A stretch of 64,000 nt of DNA from Victivallaceae bacterium (lineage in GTDB: Bacteria > Verrucomicrobiota > Lentisphaeria > Victivallales > Victivallaceae): contig JAKIUY010000011.1 in the NCBI GenBank assembly GCA_021647315.1, forward strand, positions 1 to 64,000, given 5' to 3'. The notes beneath the pieces are model-generated. The model made no database searches. It saw only the letters and a list, made by a program, of their open reading frames with translations, and was not told the origin of the DNA. Of this stretch, positions 36,548 through 45,184 are shown piece by piece. Within the stretch, counting starts at the first letter, position 1, and the number at the start of each line of letters is the position of its first letter. A program made the position numbers and the translations under genes.

Positions 36548-36967
36548 TTAAAATCCTGTCATTTTGTCACGGGTGAATACGGGTGTGGCGGCGGCAACCA
36601 TAGCAGCTGATCCGGCACCGGTGGTTGATTCTGCCGGCGCGGCTGGTAACTGAAATGTTCCGGCTGCAGTATCACGCAGGGTGCGGCGTACCTGTTCGGC
36701 ACGTTTTATGACTTTCTCCGGCAGCTTGGAACCGGCAGCGCGTTCGTATGAGAGCGACTCAGCGAGAGCCAGAGCCCAGCTTTTGAGAAGTTCCAGTGCA
36801 CCGGCCTGCGTTACCGGTACTGTATAGCGTCCGGCCAGATAGCCGTCAATCTCAGCTGATGCGGCTGTAGTATCAGCGATGGCGCCGGGGTCGGTATCGC
36901 CGCCAGGGTAGATTGAAGCGAAGCGGCTGCCGAGCTTCAGCTGCAGGTCTGTGACTGTGGCATACAT
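36548..36967 (-). CDS. DUF1320 (Mu gp36-like) head-tail protein
   Basis: 139 aa. It starts MYATVTDLQLKLGS, then EIDGYLAGRYTVPV and AEQVRRTLRDTAAG, which fit DUF1320. It is a head-tail connector in Mu-like phages. It lies two bases before the G-like gene. Confidence 0.75.
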   Translation of the reverse strand: MYATVTDLQLKLGSRFASIYPGGDTDPGAIADTTAASAEIDGYLAGRYTVPVTQAGALELLKSWALALAESLSYERAAGSKLPEKVIKRAEQVRRTLRDTAAGTFQLPAAPAESTTGAGSAAMVAAATPVFTRDKMTGF

Positions 36968-36970
36968 GAG

Positions 36971-37201
36971 TTATGCGTCCTTTTTAGTGGACTTTGCAGT
37001 GGACTTAGTGGCTTCCGGGATTACGTTCTCCTTAGTGGACTTAGTGGCTTCCGGGATTACGTTCTCCATGGCCTTGATAATGGTTTCGTCCGAGTCCATG
37101 ATGCTGAAGCGTTTTTTCACGATCTGACCATCCGGCATAGTTTTAACAGCACTGCGATAGATAGTGCTGGTCGTTATTTTTATATTATTGGCGTTAGACA
37201 T
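36971..37201 (-). CDS. Small phage protein with duplicated 12-residue repeat
   Basis: 76 aa. The C-terminal half contains ENVIPEATKST twice in tandem (a direct DNA repeat at about 36985-37065), ending Lys-rich. It is the size of a Mu gp35-like protein, but identity is unknown. Confidence 0.5.
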   Translation of the reverse strand: MSNANNIKITTSTIYRSAVKTMPDGQIVKKRFSIMDSDETIIKAMENVIPEATKSTKENVIPEATKSTAKSTKKDA

Positions 37202-37278
37202 TTTTTATTCTCCGATTTTAGATTGATGATTGTGGGTTAAAGGGCGATCACAAGGATCGCCCCTACATGATTATGCGG

Positions 37279-37611
37279 TTACGGGGATGCGTTGTCCGGG
37301 GTTCCGGATGCGCCGGATGATCCGTCATTCGCCGCCGGGACATTGATGTCCTGGACGATCTGTTTGTAGGTTGTTGCATCAGCAGCGGTGATCTTGCCAT
37401 CTGTGACCATTTTTTCGATGTAGGTGTTGGCCGCGATCTTGCTGATGGTCATAACGATACTGACAACCTGGTTGCGAATTTCCGGGTTGACGGTTGGGGC
37501 AGATATGGAATCGGCCCCTACGGAATTGCATCCGGTGACGGTAATCATCAACAGACCGGTCAGGGTCATGGTGCTGATTAACAACATTGCGAAAACGGTT
37601 CGTGTTTTCAT
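37279..37611 (-). CDS. Small phage lipoprotein
   Basis: 110 aa from ATG 37611. Signal-like MKTRTVFAMLLIS and lipobox TVTGC. SVGADSISAP just after the Cys is encoded by a family I palindrome inserted in frame. The remainder is helical. It may be an exclusion or lysis lipoprotein, or unrelated; unknown. Confidence 0.5.
   Translation of the reverse strand: MKTRTVFAMLLISTMTLTGLLMITVTGCNSVGADSISAPTVNPEIRNQVVSIVMTISKIAANTYIEKMVTDGKITAADATTYKQIVQDINVPAANDGSSGASGTPDNASP
37496..37522. repeat. Family I palindrome, copy 4 (coding)
   Basis: GGGGCAGATATGGAATCGGC inside the lipoprotein gene, encoding GADSISAP directly after the lipobox Cys. Confidence 0.8.
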
Positions 37612-37698
37612 GGTTCTGTTTTCCTTCTTTTTTGTGAGGGGCGCACACACAGGTGCGCCCTTACACGGGGTTATGTCCGGGCTATTGCCCGGGCGTGG

Positions 37699-38619
37699 TT
37701 ATGCAGGTTTGCCCTGGTATACGAGATGCGGGAATGCCGCTGCGGCGTTTCCGTATGCGTCGGAGCCGTAGAGGGCTTCGCCGTTCAGGAAGACATTGGC
37801 GTCTGTGGCGTTATCCATCCGGGTCAGCTTGGCCTGTTTGCTCTGCTGGAGGATCACCGGCTTGATTTCGCCCCGGTTGTCCTGCAAATACCACTCGTTG
37901 GCGTAATCACCGATCAGGCGGTAGTTGATGACGATTTTGGCGCGACCTTTGTTTTTGTTATTGGTCGCCACCTTGTCAGAATCGTAGGCCAGCTGATTTT
38001 CGAGGATATCCCAGGCGGTATCTTCCAATGCCGGTCCGATCATCAGAGTATCAGGTACAACTCCGAGCGATTCGCCGTTATGGCCGCAATAAGACATCAT
38101 CTTAGTTCTTCCGGCCGCGAAAGTCGCAGCGGAGAGCGCGGAGGTTGTCTTGTTGACAATGATAGCCTTGCCGTATTTACGCGCACCGCTGCCGCTGGCG
38201 GTGGTCAGGAAAAACGCTTTGTTGTCAATCCAGTTACCTGCACCGGTCAGCGCAGCGGTAGCGAGACGGTCCCAGAGCTGTTCACCGGCTTCGCCCATCT
38301 GACCGAAAATAGTGCCGTACTGCTGCCAGTTGTCGGTTTCGATGTCACGCATGGGAATACCGATGGTATCCTCAAACGCTCTTTCGGTGATGGTGAGTTT
38401 TTTGCTTGCGAGGTTTTTGGCTTTGCGTGATCCGATCCATTCGCGCATGAATGCGAATGCTTCCAGGAAGGGGAATTCCAGGACTTTGGATTTGACATTG
38501 CCGTCAACCATACAGAACGTTTTGTAGGTTGAGTTTTTCACGGCTCTGCCGAACGCGTTTTTGAAGCGGAGGCTGATGTATGTGAACACCGCCGACATTG
38601 AGTTTCTGTTAATATCCAT
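37699..38619 (-). CDS. Major capsid protein (Mu gpT-like)
   Basis: 306 aa from ATG 38619, AAGGAA upstream. Features: MDINRNSMSAVFTYISLRFK, then MREWIGSRKAKNL and FEDTIGIPMRDIETD; C-terminal NAAAAFPHLVYQG. Same size and context as Mu T (after protease/scaffold and a small decoration protein). Forms the icosahedral head. Confidence 0.85.
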   Translation of the reverse strand: MDINRNSMSAVFTYISLRFKNAFGRAVKNSTYKTFCMVDGNVKSKVLEFPFLEAFAFMREWIGSRKAKNLASKKLTITERAFEDTIGIPMRDIETDNWQQYGTIFGQMGEAGEQLWDRLATAALTGAGNWIDNKAFFLTTASGSGARKYGKAIIVNKTTSALSAATFAAGRTKMMSYCGHNGESLGVVPDTLMIGPALEDTAWDILENQLAYDSDKVATNNKNKGRAKIVINYRLIGDYANEWYLQDNRGEIKPVILQQSKQAKLTRMDNATDANVFLNGEALYGSDAYGNAAAAFPHLVYQGKPA

Positions 38620-38670
38620 TTTAGATATTCCTTTGGGCGGACACATAGGTCAGCCCTTACTTTTTATAAT

Positions 38671-38697
38671 GGGGCAGATATTGAATCTGCCCCTACG
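38671..38697. repeat. Family I palindrome, copy 5
   Basis: GGGGCAGATATTGAATCTGC in the gap after the decoration gene, next to a CCGCCCGGAGGCCGGCTCCC palindrome that also occurs at 35460. Confidence 0.8.
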
Positions 38698-38747
38698 AGG
38701 TTATTCGCCGCCCGGAGGCCGGCTCCCACATTGGGATTACTACTGGG

Positions 38748-39383
38748 TTATGCTGATGCCATCAGGCCTGCGGCTATCAGTGCGGCGTTGCTGGCGTCGA
38801 CTGCTGCTTTGTTGGCATCAATTGCGGTTTTCAATGCGCCGAGATCAGCGACAATCATTGCGGCCTGGGCTGCAGTCATGTCGGTGCCGGTATCAACTCC
38901 GGTCAAATCTGTAGTCATATCAGCACATGCGGCGGGATCGGCGACAAGCGCAGCTACCGGGTTTTTTCCGATGGCGGCGGCGACAGCGGCAGGATGGGAA
39001 TCTACCCAGACACCGTCATCGTCGATATCAACGACCACTCCGGCGATCACGGCGTTGTCACCGGGATCACTGCTGACCGTCTGGTCATCTTCGACGTAAC
39101 AGATCAGGTCAGTGTCTGTCACCGCGTTGCCTGCTGAATTTTCCCAGCAGAAAATGCCGACTTCGATCTGGACGCGCAAGCCGTCATCGGTGTTATCGAT
39201 GTATTCGTTGGCGCGTCCTTTGACTACCAGGTTGGCGGCATCGGCGGCAGGTTCAGCCTCACCGGTGGTTTTGTCGATTGCGACCATGGAGCCGCAATAA
39301 ATGACAGCGGCATCCTTGACCAGCGGAGCCAGGCCGAAGCCAAGCCGTTTTTCGGTACTTCTGTTTTCAGTTAAAGCACTCAT
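38748..39383 (-). CDS. Probable head decoration protein
   Basis: 211 aa, Ala/Val/Asp-rich. N-terminal beta domain (KDAAVIYCGSMVAID, then VKGRANEYIDNT) resembles capsid-cement proteins that precede capsid genes. The C-terminal 80 residues are Ala-rich helix. It lies between scaffold and capsid. Exact family unknown. Confidence 0.5.
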   Translation of the reverse strand: MSALTENRSTEKRLGFGLAPLVKDAAVIYCGSMVAIDKTTGEAEPAADAANLVVKGRANEYIDNTDDGLRVQIEVGIFCWENSAGNAVTDTDLICYVEDDQTVSSDPGDNAVIAGVVVDIDDDGVWVDSHPAAVAAAIGKNPVAALVADPAACADMTTDLTGVDTGTDMTAAQAAMIVADLGALKTAIDANKAAVDASNAALIAAGLMASA

Positions 39384-39400
39384 AATAATTTTTCCTTATT

Positions 39401-39425
39401 GGGCAGATATGGAATCGGCCCTTAC
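39401..39425. repeat. Family I palindrome, copy 6
   Basis: GGGCAGATATGGAATCGGCC between the decoration and protease genes. Confidence 0.8.
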
Positions 39426-39459
39426 ATGGGTTATAGGCAGACAGATAGGTCGGCCCGTA

Positions 39460-40020
39460 CTATTGGTTCTTTTTAGAGTCGAGGAAATCAGTTTCTGAGA
39501 TGCCGGTCATCTTGCAGACTTCGCGATCTTCAGCGGAGAGGGCAACGGTATCAGACTTCGGCAGTTTGCTCTGGTCGATATTATCGACCGGGACAACTAC
39601 CGGGGCGTTATCCAGGAACGCGGCGAGGGCGATTGAATCGACCGGTTTGGCTGAATCATTGATCCAGTTGTCAACCATTGCCTGCGAGAGTTTGCCGTCG
39701 GTCATGCCAAGATTGATGAGATCATCACGTTTGGCGGTTTCAGCAGCGAGAGCGAGACTGTCAACTTTTGCCTTGAGTCCGTCGTAGCTTTCGCCTTTAG
39801 CCTGGAGGCCTTTGAGCGCTGCCATGACAGTACCGGCATCGGCATCGGCGGCCAGTGACAGACTGTCACGGATGCCGGTTGCGAAGCTTTTGCCGCTGCC
39901 GAGTTCGGCTGCTGCATTGTTAATTTGCGTGACAATGTCATCGGGGACATCGTTGTCGGCTCCGAGAGCTATGGCATCCATACCAAGCAGCGCGGCGAGT
40001 GCAGTGAGTAGCTTGTTCAT
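39460..40020 (-). CDS. Internal in-frame scaffold protein (Mu gpZ-like)
   Basis: Starting at ATG 40020 the frame encodes MNKLLTALAALLGMDAIALG, with GGAG eight to ten bases upstream. 186 aa, Ala-rich helical. In Mu the scaffold gpZ is translated from an internal start in gene I, which this mirrors. Confidence 0.5.
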   Translation of the reverse strand: MNKLLTALAALLGMDAIALGADNDVPDDIVTQINNAAAELGSGKSFATGIRDSLSLAADADAGTVMAALKGLQAKGESYDGLKAKVDSLALAAETAKRDDLINLGMTDGKLSQAMVDNWINDSAKPVDSIALAAFLDNAPVVVPVDNIDQSKLPKSDTVALSAEDREVCKMTGISETDFLDSKKNQ

Positions 40021-40629
40021 TTTGCTATTCTCCGTTTTGGGGTTAGAGGATGCGTTAGCACTGGCGGCGAGCGCATCCAGGGTTTGGGTGAGATTGTCTA
40101 TAGTGAGATTGTCGCAGCTGTCAGCGGCGGCAATCTGGTCAAGGTTATTCATAGCGGGTTCATTTTCCAGAGCGACACTGGTGACCCGCAACGGCGCGTC
40201 AACCAGACCGCGAAAGACCGGCGAAAAATAACGGAAAACACCTTCTTTCATCAGTTTGCGGGCAAGTGGCACATATTCGACATCAGTAAGCCAAAGGTTG
40301 TCGTTGCGTTGTTGGAGGCTCCCAAAGCCGAAGGTCCCGGTACCTGAAGGAAGCAGATTGACGATTGCCGACTCGTCCACACCATGTTTACTTGCCAAGT
40401 GAAAAAGGAAATGCCGAGAATCAAGCGGGATTTTTTCATTTTTGCTGTTGTGATAGTTGACAATTCCGGCGATGTCGTCGGCGGAGAGGGCGAGAGTGAA
40501 GCTTTTTCCGGCTCGCGTCAGGATGTTATCGCCAGCCACCGCCAGCTGCCAGGCGATCGGCACGCCGTCCGCGTCGCGTTCGACGGTTGTATTGTTATCT
40601 GCTGATATGGTCTGTGGTTTTACTTGCAT
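39460..40629 (-). CDS. Phage head maturation protease (Mu gpI-like)
   Basis: 389 aa. N-terminal half fits the I-protease type: PLDSRHFLFHL, then GFGSLQQRNDNLW, VPLARKLMKEGVFRYFSPVF and VTSVALENEPAMNNL. C-terminal half is a helical, Ala-rich scaffold domain. An internal ATG (40020) with its own SD may make the scaffold alone. Cleaves head proteins in prohead maturation. Confidence 0.75.
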   Translation of the reverse strand: MQVKPQTISADNNTTVERDADGVPIAWQLAVAGDNILTRAGKSFTLALSADDIAGIVNYHNSKNEKIPLDSRHFLFHLASKHGVDESAIVNLLPSGTGTFGFGSLQQRNDNLWLTDVEYVPLARKLMKEGVFRYFSPVFRGLVDAPLRVTSVALENEPAMNNLDQIAAADSCDNLTIDNLTQTLDALAASANASSNPKTENSKMNKLLTALAALLGMDAIALGADNDVPDDIVTQINNAAAELGSGKSFATGIRDSLSLAADADAGTVMAALKGLQAKGESYDGLKAKVDSLALAAETAKRDDLINLGMTDGKLSQAMVDNWINDSAKPVDSIALAAFLDNAPVVVPVDNIDQSKLPKSDTVALSAEDREVCKMTGISETDFLDSKKNQ

Positions 40630-40649
40630 GTTATTTTTTTTCCTTTGTT

Positions 40650-40708
40650 AGACGATGCATGCATCGTCTCTACATGGGCGAAAACATGGTTTCGCCCTTA
40701 CGGTTTGC
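40650..40708. repeat. Two palindromes (GACGATGCATGCATCGTC and GGGCGAAAACATGGTTTCGCCC)
   Basis: Both lie in the gap upstream of the protease gene. The first recurs at 49108 inside the repressor, the second at about 52396 and in variant form elsewhere. Confidence 0.75.
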
Positions 40709-40785
40709 TTTTTTTTTGATTGCGGTTATATTAGTTGTTGGCAGGTCTGATTATTCAGATGACTGCGAACCACGAAGGAGCGGGT

Positions 40786-42093
40786 TTAATTACTCGGCTC
40801 CTTCTTTTTTTTGAATATTTTTACATTTAAACCTTTACGTATTTTATTATCAAGACGGTTGACGCTTGTCTCAAAATATGTTCTAACTTGACCATCACTT
40901 TGAACTGTAACCATGCACGAAATAAAACCTCCGCTATCCTTTTGAAATACCTGTATATAGTTATCCTGGCGATATTGATACCATTTTTCAGCTGGATTGG
41001 TCAAGGTTTTTACAGCCATGGGCAACTTAGTAATGCGTCCAGCGATGTCATTAAACGGTTTATACAATCCTTTTTTACTGGGTTCAAACCAATGGCCGAT
41101 GGTTTTGTTATTAAAATCTACCTTACGACCATCAATTGTTTTGATTGTAAAACCCTCTTTTAGTTGTTTCATCCCAGCGGAGGCAGTTATCTTTGCCGGG
41201 ACTGGGATAGCAGTCCACTTTTTCGCAGAATCTAGGCCGAAAGCTTCGTAAAATTTATATTTTTGAGGTTCAGGTAATAGCTTATATTTGTTTTCGCCGG
41301 TCTCTATCAGAAGCTGCCCGTAGATCATCTGCATCTGATCCAATGCTACGACGCGCAACTCAGGGCTGTGGATAGCTGAAAAGTCAAACTCTTCAAAGGC
41401 GTGGGCCGGGTTGAACTTGAAACCGCTGGGTGATGGCGTTAAACGCACTGTATGGCCGTTTTGGTCTAATGTGGCGTTGACGGTGCCATCTTCGCCTGGC
41501 TTCGTGACAACCTTGTTTATGCCACCGTATTCGGCTGCCTCTTCGGCATCGCAGTCTTCGACTTCGCAACGGCAGTTGAATTCCCACGGTGGGGTGTAGG
41601 TTGACCAGAATGGATCGTTCTTTGGCAGGACGGTACCGTCGAGAGCTGAATGATTGTCTCTGGCATCATCGTGGGCGATATAGCGGTAGTATGGCCATAT
41701 CTTCATGATGTCGGGATCGTGTGATACTTGATGACGACCGACGGCGGCGGCCATTGAGGCGTTTTGCTGGAGGATGAGGTTGAGTCTGGCGGTACTGGCA
41801 AGGTTGGCCATTGATTTGGAGCCGCCCTTTTCATAGCCGTTGCCCCAGAGGAATTTTTTGAGTTGGACCCTGGCTTCGCCGACGCCTAATTTGCCGGAGC
41901 TGTGGAGGTCGGATATACTGCGTAGCTTGTCGAGGATCCTCGATTCCGCAACCTTGGCAGAAAAGAACGCTTGCGCCCGGGCCTTTGGAAGAAAAGCCCC
42001 GGGGATGGACAGGGAGTAACTATCCATCGTGGTCGCAACGTTCACCCGTTTTTTGAGCCAATTGTTGGCAGCGTTGTATGAGGTTGTTGACAT
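40786..42093 (-). CDS. MuF minor head protein with C-terminal toxin-like domain
   Basis: 435 aa. The MuF core is IWPYYRYIAHDDARDNHSAL, then DPFWSTYTPPWEFNCRCEV (about residues 130-180). From about residue 333 the sequence reads GHWFEPSKKGLYKPFNDIAG, then LTNPAEKWYQYRQDNYIQVF, ISCMVTVQ and VRTYFETS. This resembles the PBECR group of phage nuclease-toxin domains fused to MuF. Mu-like phages use the MuF protein for head-tail joining. The toxin could act on the host after injection; inference. Confidence 0.75.
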   Translation of the reverse strand: MSTTSYNAANNWLKKRVNVATTMDSYSLSIPGAFLPKARAQAFFSAKVAESRILDKLRSISDLHSSGKLGVGEARVQLKKFLWGNGYEKGGSKSMANLASTARLNLILQQNASMAAAVGRHQVSHDPDIMKIWPYYRYIAHDDARDNHSALDGTVLPKNDPFWSTYTPPWEFNCRCEVEDCDAEEAAEYGGINKVVTKPGEDGTVNATLDQNGHTVRLTPSPSGFKFNPAHAFEEFDFSAIHSPELRVVALDQMQMIYGQLLIETGENKYKLLPEPQKYKFYEAFGLDSAKKWTAIPVPAKITASAGMKQLKEGFTIKTIDGRKVDFNNKTIGHWFEPSKKGLYKPFNDIAGRITKLPMAVKTLTNPAEKWYQYRQDNYIQVFQKDSGGFISCMVTVQSDGQVRTYFETSVNRLDNKIRKGLNVKIFKKKKEPSN

Positions 42094-43655
42094 TATTTTT
42101 TTCCCTTTTGTAGAGACTCTACTGCACGATCGGGCCGTACATTGATTGTTTTGGCACGGTCGGCGATGCCTTTGGCGTATCCGGCGTAAATGGTTGATTC
42201 TATCAGTTCAGCGAGAGCATCGGTGTTGAATAGATTGTCGGCATCGGCCTGCATGGCAATGTCTGGGTCATCAATATCAAGGATCGGCTGCAGCCAAGAT
42301 TCTAATGGTTTTTTGACTGATGGACTGATGGACTCAGGGACGATGATATTGTCTGGTGAATCAGATAGGGCGCGAACATCTTTTCGCGACTGGGAAGTCG
42401 CTCCCACATTGGGGATGGCCGGTCTTGTTAGTTTGATGCCGAATTTGTTAGACATCTCTTCTGGGTCAGCTTGGAGTCCAGCATCTGATAGAGTTTTGAC
42501 GGTATCGGCGAGGAGTTTGATGTCCTCAGGCGGGGTTGAGTCAGTGCTGACGGTCGGCGGTGCGACATTGGGGCCATAATTGAAGAGCGTCCAGATGGGG
42601 GCGAGTTGATCATTGATAGTGGCGTCGATGCAGCGGCAGTCATATTCGAGGATGTCTTGGCGAACTTGAGATTGAGCGGAGTCATTGCTCCAGCCGCCGC
42701 CATCACCGGCGGTAGCGGTCTGCCCAAGGATAACTTTGGTGATCGCTTGACCGATATATTCAAGCAGCTTGAAATAGACATCGCCGGTATTGTTGGATGC
42801 CTGGAGTAATTCAAACTCGACCGCTTTGGTGAAGACGCCACCGCCGTCGGGACCGAAGTTGCGAATAACCGACTGGACTACACTGCGTTCATTTTGCCAG
42901 GTGTCATTATCAACTTTGGCGACGACGAACGGCATGCCGTGACGCTCAACAAAGCGGAGCAGATCGGCGACATTGATACGCGAGAAACAGTAGAGCCAGG
43001 CTAGAGGTCGGATAAGACCGCCCCGGGCGGGATCGTTGCCATGGCGGCGGATTTTGTGAAATATCAGTTTGGCTTCCGGCAGGGCGATTCCGGCAAAGTT
43101 GTCATCGGTAATTAGCCGTGGTTCACAGGCGTTCGCCTGGTTATTTCCGGCTTCACCGGTAAAGGTGAAGTGATGTTGGTCGATGAATTGGAAGCCTGCT
43201 AAGATGCCGCCCTGTTGCCAGACAACTTCGGAGGCAGCGAAGCCCGGCAACAGAGCAGACATAAGATCGGTACGGAGATCAAAAAAGGAATCAAGTTTGT
43301 TGCCTTTGCCAGCTGCTTTGAGTGCGGCCTCGAATGCTTCAGCTATCTTTTTATCTTGAGGCGAATCAGAGGCTGGGACGACGGTGGTCTCAATACCAAG
43401 GACGGCGTTGTGACGGGTCTGAACGGCATGAGCGATGTCCCAGTTTTTTTCTTGGAGTTCCATTGAGAGGCGACATTGGTCGGCCGTATCACCGGCATTG
43501 GCGGCGGTCAAGATGCGATCAACCTCGACTGGAGTGAGTCCACGTGAGACATCATATTCACTGCGATCGTTGGCAACGGTGATGAGATGTCGACCGGCAG
43601 GGGGTTGAGTGGTGTCTGGTGTCGGTATTTCTCGACCTGTAGGATCGTAGAGCAT
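42093..43655 (-). CDS. Phage portal protein (Mu gp29-like, DUF935)
   Basis: 520 aa. N-terminal MLYDPTGREI, LTPVEVDRILTAANAGDTAD and QHHFTFTGEA, then QAITKVILGQTATAG, fit DUF935 portals. Forms the dodecamer for DNA entry. It overlaps the terminase stop by one base and the MuF gene by one base, the Mu order. A GACTGATG repeat inserts ESISPSVKK near residue 440. Confidence 0.85.
   Translation of the reverse strand: MLYDPTGREIPTPDTTQPPAGRHLITVANDRSEYDVSRGLTPVEVDRILTAANAGDTADQCRLSMELQEKNWDIAHAVQTRHNAVLGIETTVVPASDSPQDKKIAEAFEAALKAAGKGNKLDSFFDLRTDLMSALLPGFAASEVVWQQGGILAGFQFIDQHHFTFTGEAGNNQANACEPRLITDDNFAGIALPEAKLIFHKIRRHGNDPARGGLIRPLAWLYCFSRINVADLLRFVERHGMPFVVAKVDNDTWQNERSVVQSVIRNFGPDGGGVFTKAVEFELLQASNNTGDVYFKLLEYIGQAITKVILGQTATAGDGGGWSNDSAQSQVRQDILEYDCRCIDATINDQLAPIWTLFNYGPNVAPPTVSTDSTPPEDIKLLADTVKTLSDAGLQADPEEMSNKFGIKLTRPAIPNVGATSQSRKDVRALSDSPDNIIVPESISPSVKKPLESWLQPILDIDDPDIAMQADADNLFNTDALAELIESTIYAGYAKGIADRAKTINVRPDRAVESLQKGKK
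42314..42337. repeat. GACTGATG repeat in the portal gene
   Basis: TTGACTGATGGACTGATGG, coding, in frame, encoding SISPSVK. Confidence 0.7.
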
Positions 43656-45184
43656 TAGTAGAGGCCTCCTGATGATTGGTAATGGTAGTCGTAGCTGCTT
43701 GGCTCGACGGAGTCTCGCCCTCCAGGCAAGTGGTTGGTTTCAGCTGTGGCACGGGCGGACTCAAAGCGGCAGGGTCCGAGGTTTCCGGTAGTGGCGGCGT
43801 GGATAGATAATGCAGCTGCCCAAAAACGGTCAGAGTGGCCATTGTCGCCACGTTCACCCGCAAAGCGGATATTGCCGGCGGCGGTGGTCTCTTTTTTGAT
43901 GCCCCTGAAGTCCTGGCGGAGATTTTGCGAAAACGGAATCTTAAAATTGCGATCTTCCATGGCGTTGCGGAGTGGATAGGCGAGAGATTCTTTGCTGGCC
44001 GGTGTGAACTTGACACCTTCGACGCGATAAGAGCCGAATTTTTCCTGGGCACGTTCGGCGAACTGTTCACCGAGCCCAGTAGCATCAATGCAGGTGCGTT
44101 CGGCACGGGCAATCCACGGGTAGAGTTCGGCTTCCTGCTGACTGAATTTCATTTTTTTGAGTTCGATAATTTTTCTGGTCATGTGACGATTATTGTTATA
44201 TGAGTTAATCCAGATAACTGTAAGGTCATGATGGCGGCCGACATCGACACCAATATAGATGCTGTCATCTTTGGGGATTGAATCCGGTGACTCATATTCC
44301 CATTTTTCGGTGGCATCGTATTCGGCACCGGTGATGAGATCCCAAGTTAAGAAAACGCTATTGCCGTCGACCGGCACGCACATATATTCTTGCTGAAAAG
44401 TCTCTTCATCGACGCAGGCGGAGCGGATGAAGTCGTAATATTCGGCTTCATCCATCTGCTGGCGAGGGTCGTTAGGTGGTAATTTGGACTGAAGCTTGAA
44501 TAAAAAGCCCTGATCCAGGGCCTTTTGCAAGGTGACAGTGTGGAGACTGAAGTTTTTAGGATTGCCTTTTTCTTTGATTTCACGGACGAGTTCATTAAAA
44601 AAATTATCGGTACCGCGATGGGTGGAGACGATCTCCATTTGACCGCCCCAGGTGATACCGGGATAGGCGATACTGTAGAGTTTGCGTGGGTCTTTGTGCA
44701 GAGCAAATTCATCGAGGAGGCGATCGCCACGTTTACCGGCTTGAGCATCTGGGTTAGAGCTCATAGAGTTGAGTTTTAGACCGTTAGCCATAGCGAGGAC
44801 ATAGTTGGTGGTGGCTTTGTCTTCGAGCAACTCGCTGCCCATGTCAACGGCGGCAAAATTAAGGATTTTGGCAAAAGCTTTGCAGTCATCGAGAAATAGT
44901 CGAGCTTGAATTTCGTCACGGCTGCTAATCCAGGCGTCGAGAGCAGCACCAACCAGCGATTTGCGACGAACTAGCGAATAGGCGCTTGACCAAGACATCC
45001 CGATCTGGCGTGATTTCTCCATGAGTTTGAGCTGCGACACATCCTTGATCCAAGCCTCCTGATAGGGCAGGAACATAGCATCTGACTTAGGCTTGATTTT
45101 TGCCTTGCCCCGTGGGGTGCAAGGTTCCGCACTTTGTGCGGGGGACGCATGGACTGATGGACTGATGGACGATTTGGTGGTCAT
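43655..45184 (-). CDS. Phage terminase large subunit (Mu gp28-like)
   Basis: 509 aa. ATPase: MEKSRQIGMSWSS (about 54-66, Walker A-like), RLLDEFALHKDPRK (Walker B region). Nuclease: IGVDVGRHHDLTVIW (about 310-325) and IDATGLGEQ. Pumps DNA and cuts it for headful packaging. The N-terminal SISPSVHASP is encoded by a GACTGATG repeat; C-terminal LPGGRDSVEPS is encoded by a repeat also found in the repressor gene. Confidence 0.85.
   Translation of the reverse strand: MTTKSSISPSVHASPAQSAEPCTPRGKAKIKPKSDAMFLPYQEAWIKDVSQLKLMEKSRQIGMSWSSAYSLVRRKSLVGAALDAWISSRDEIQARLFLDDCKAFAKILNFAAVDMGSELLEDKATTNYVLAMANGLKLNSMSSNPDAQAGKRGDRLLDEFALHKDPRKLYSIAYPGITWGGQMEIVSTHRGTDNFFNELVREIKEKGNPKNFSLHTVTLQKALDQGFLFKLQSKLPPNDPRQQMDEAEYYDFIRSACVDEETFQQEYMCVPVDGNSVFLTWDLITGAEYDATEKWEYESPDSIPKDDSIYIGVDVGRHHDLTVIWINSYNNNRHMTRKIIELKKMKFSQQEAELYPWIARAERTCIDATGLGEQFAERAQEKFGSYRVEGVKFTPASKESLAYPLRNAMEDRNFKIPFSQNLRQDFRGIKKETTAAGNIRFAGERGDNGHSDRFWAAALSIHAATTGNLGPCRFESARATAETNHLPGGRDSVEPSSYDYHYQSSGGLY
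43702..43729. repeat. CTCGACGGNGTCTCGCCCTCCAG repeat, copy 1 (coding)
   Basis: GCTCGACGGAGTCTCGCCC then TCCAGGCA, inside the 3' part of the terminase gene. A near copy lies at 48991-49018 in the repressor gene. Confidence 0.75.
45150..45171. repeat. GACTGATG repeat at terminase start
   Basis: GGACTGATGGACTGATGGAC, just after the start codon of the terminase gene. Confidence 0.7.

Noticed and set aside
37726-38430. 234 aa plus-strand ORF
   Set aside because: Antisense of the capsid gene; its composition follows the capsid codons and no start signal is present.
40587-40814. Plus-strand 75 aa ORF with a hydrophobic stretch
   Set aside because: It lies across two palindromic repeats and the start of the protease gene; its start has no SD.
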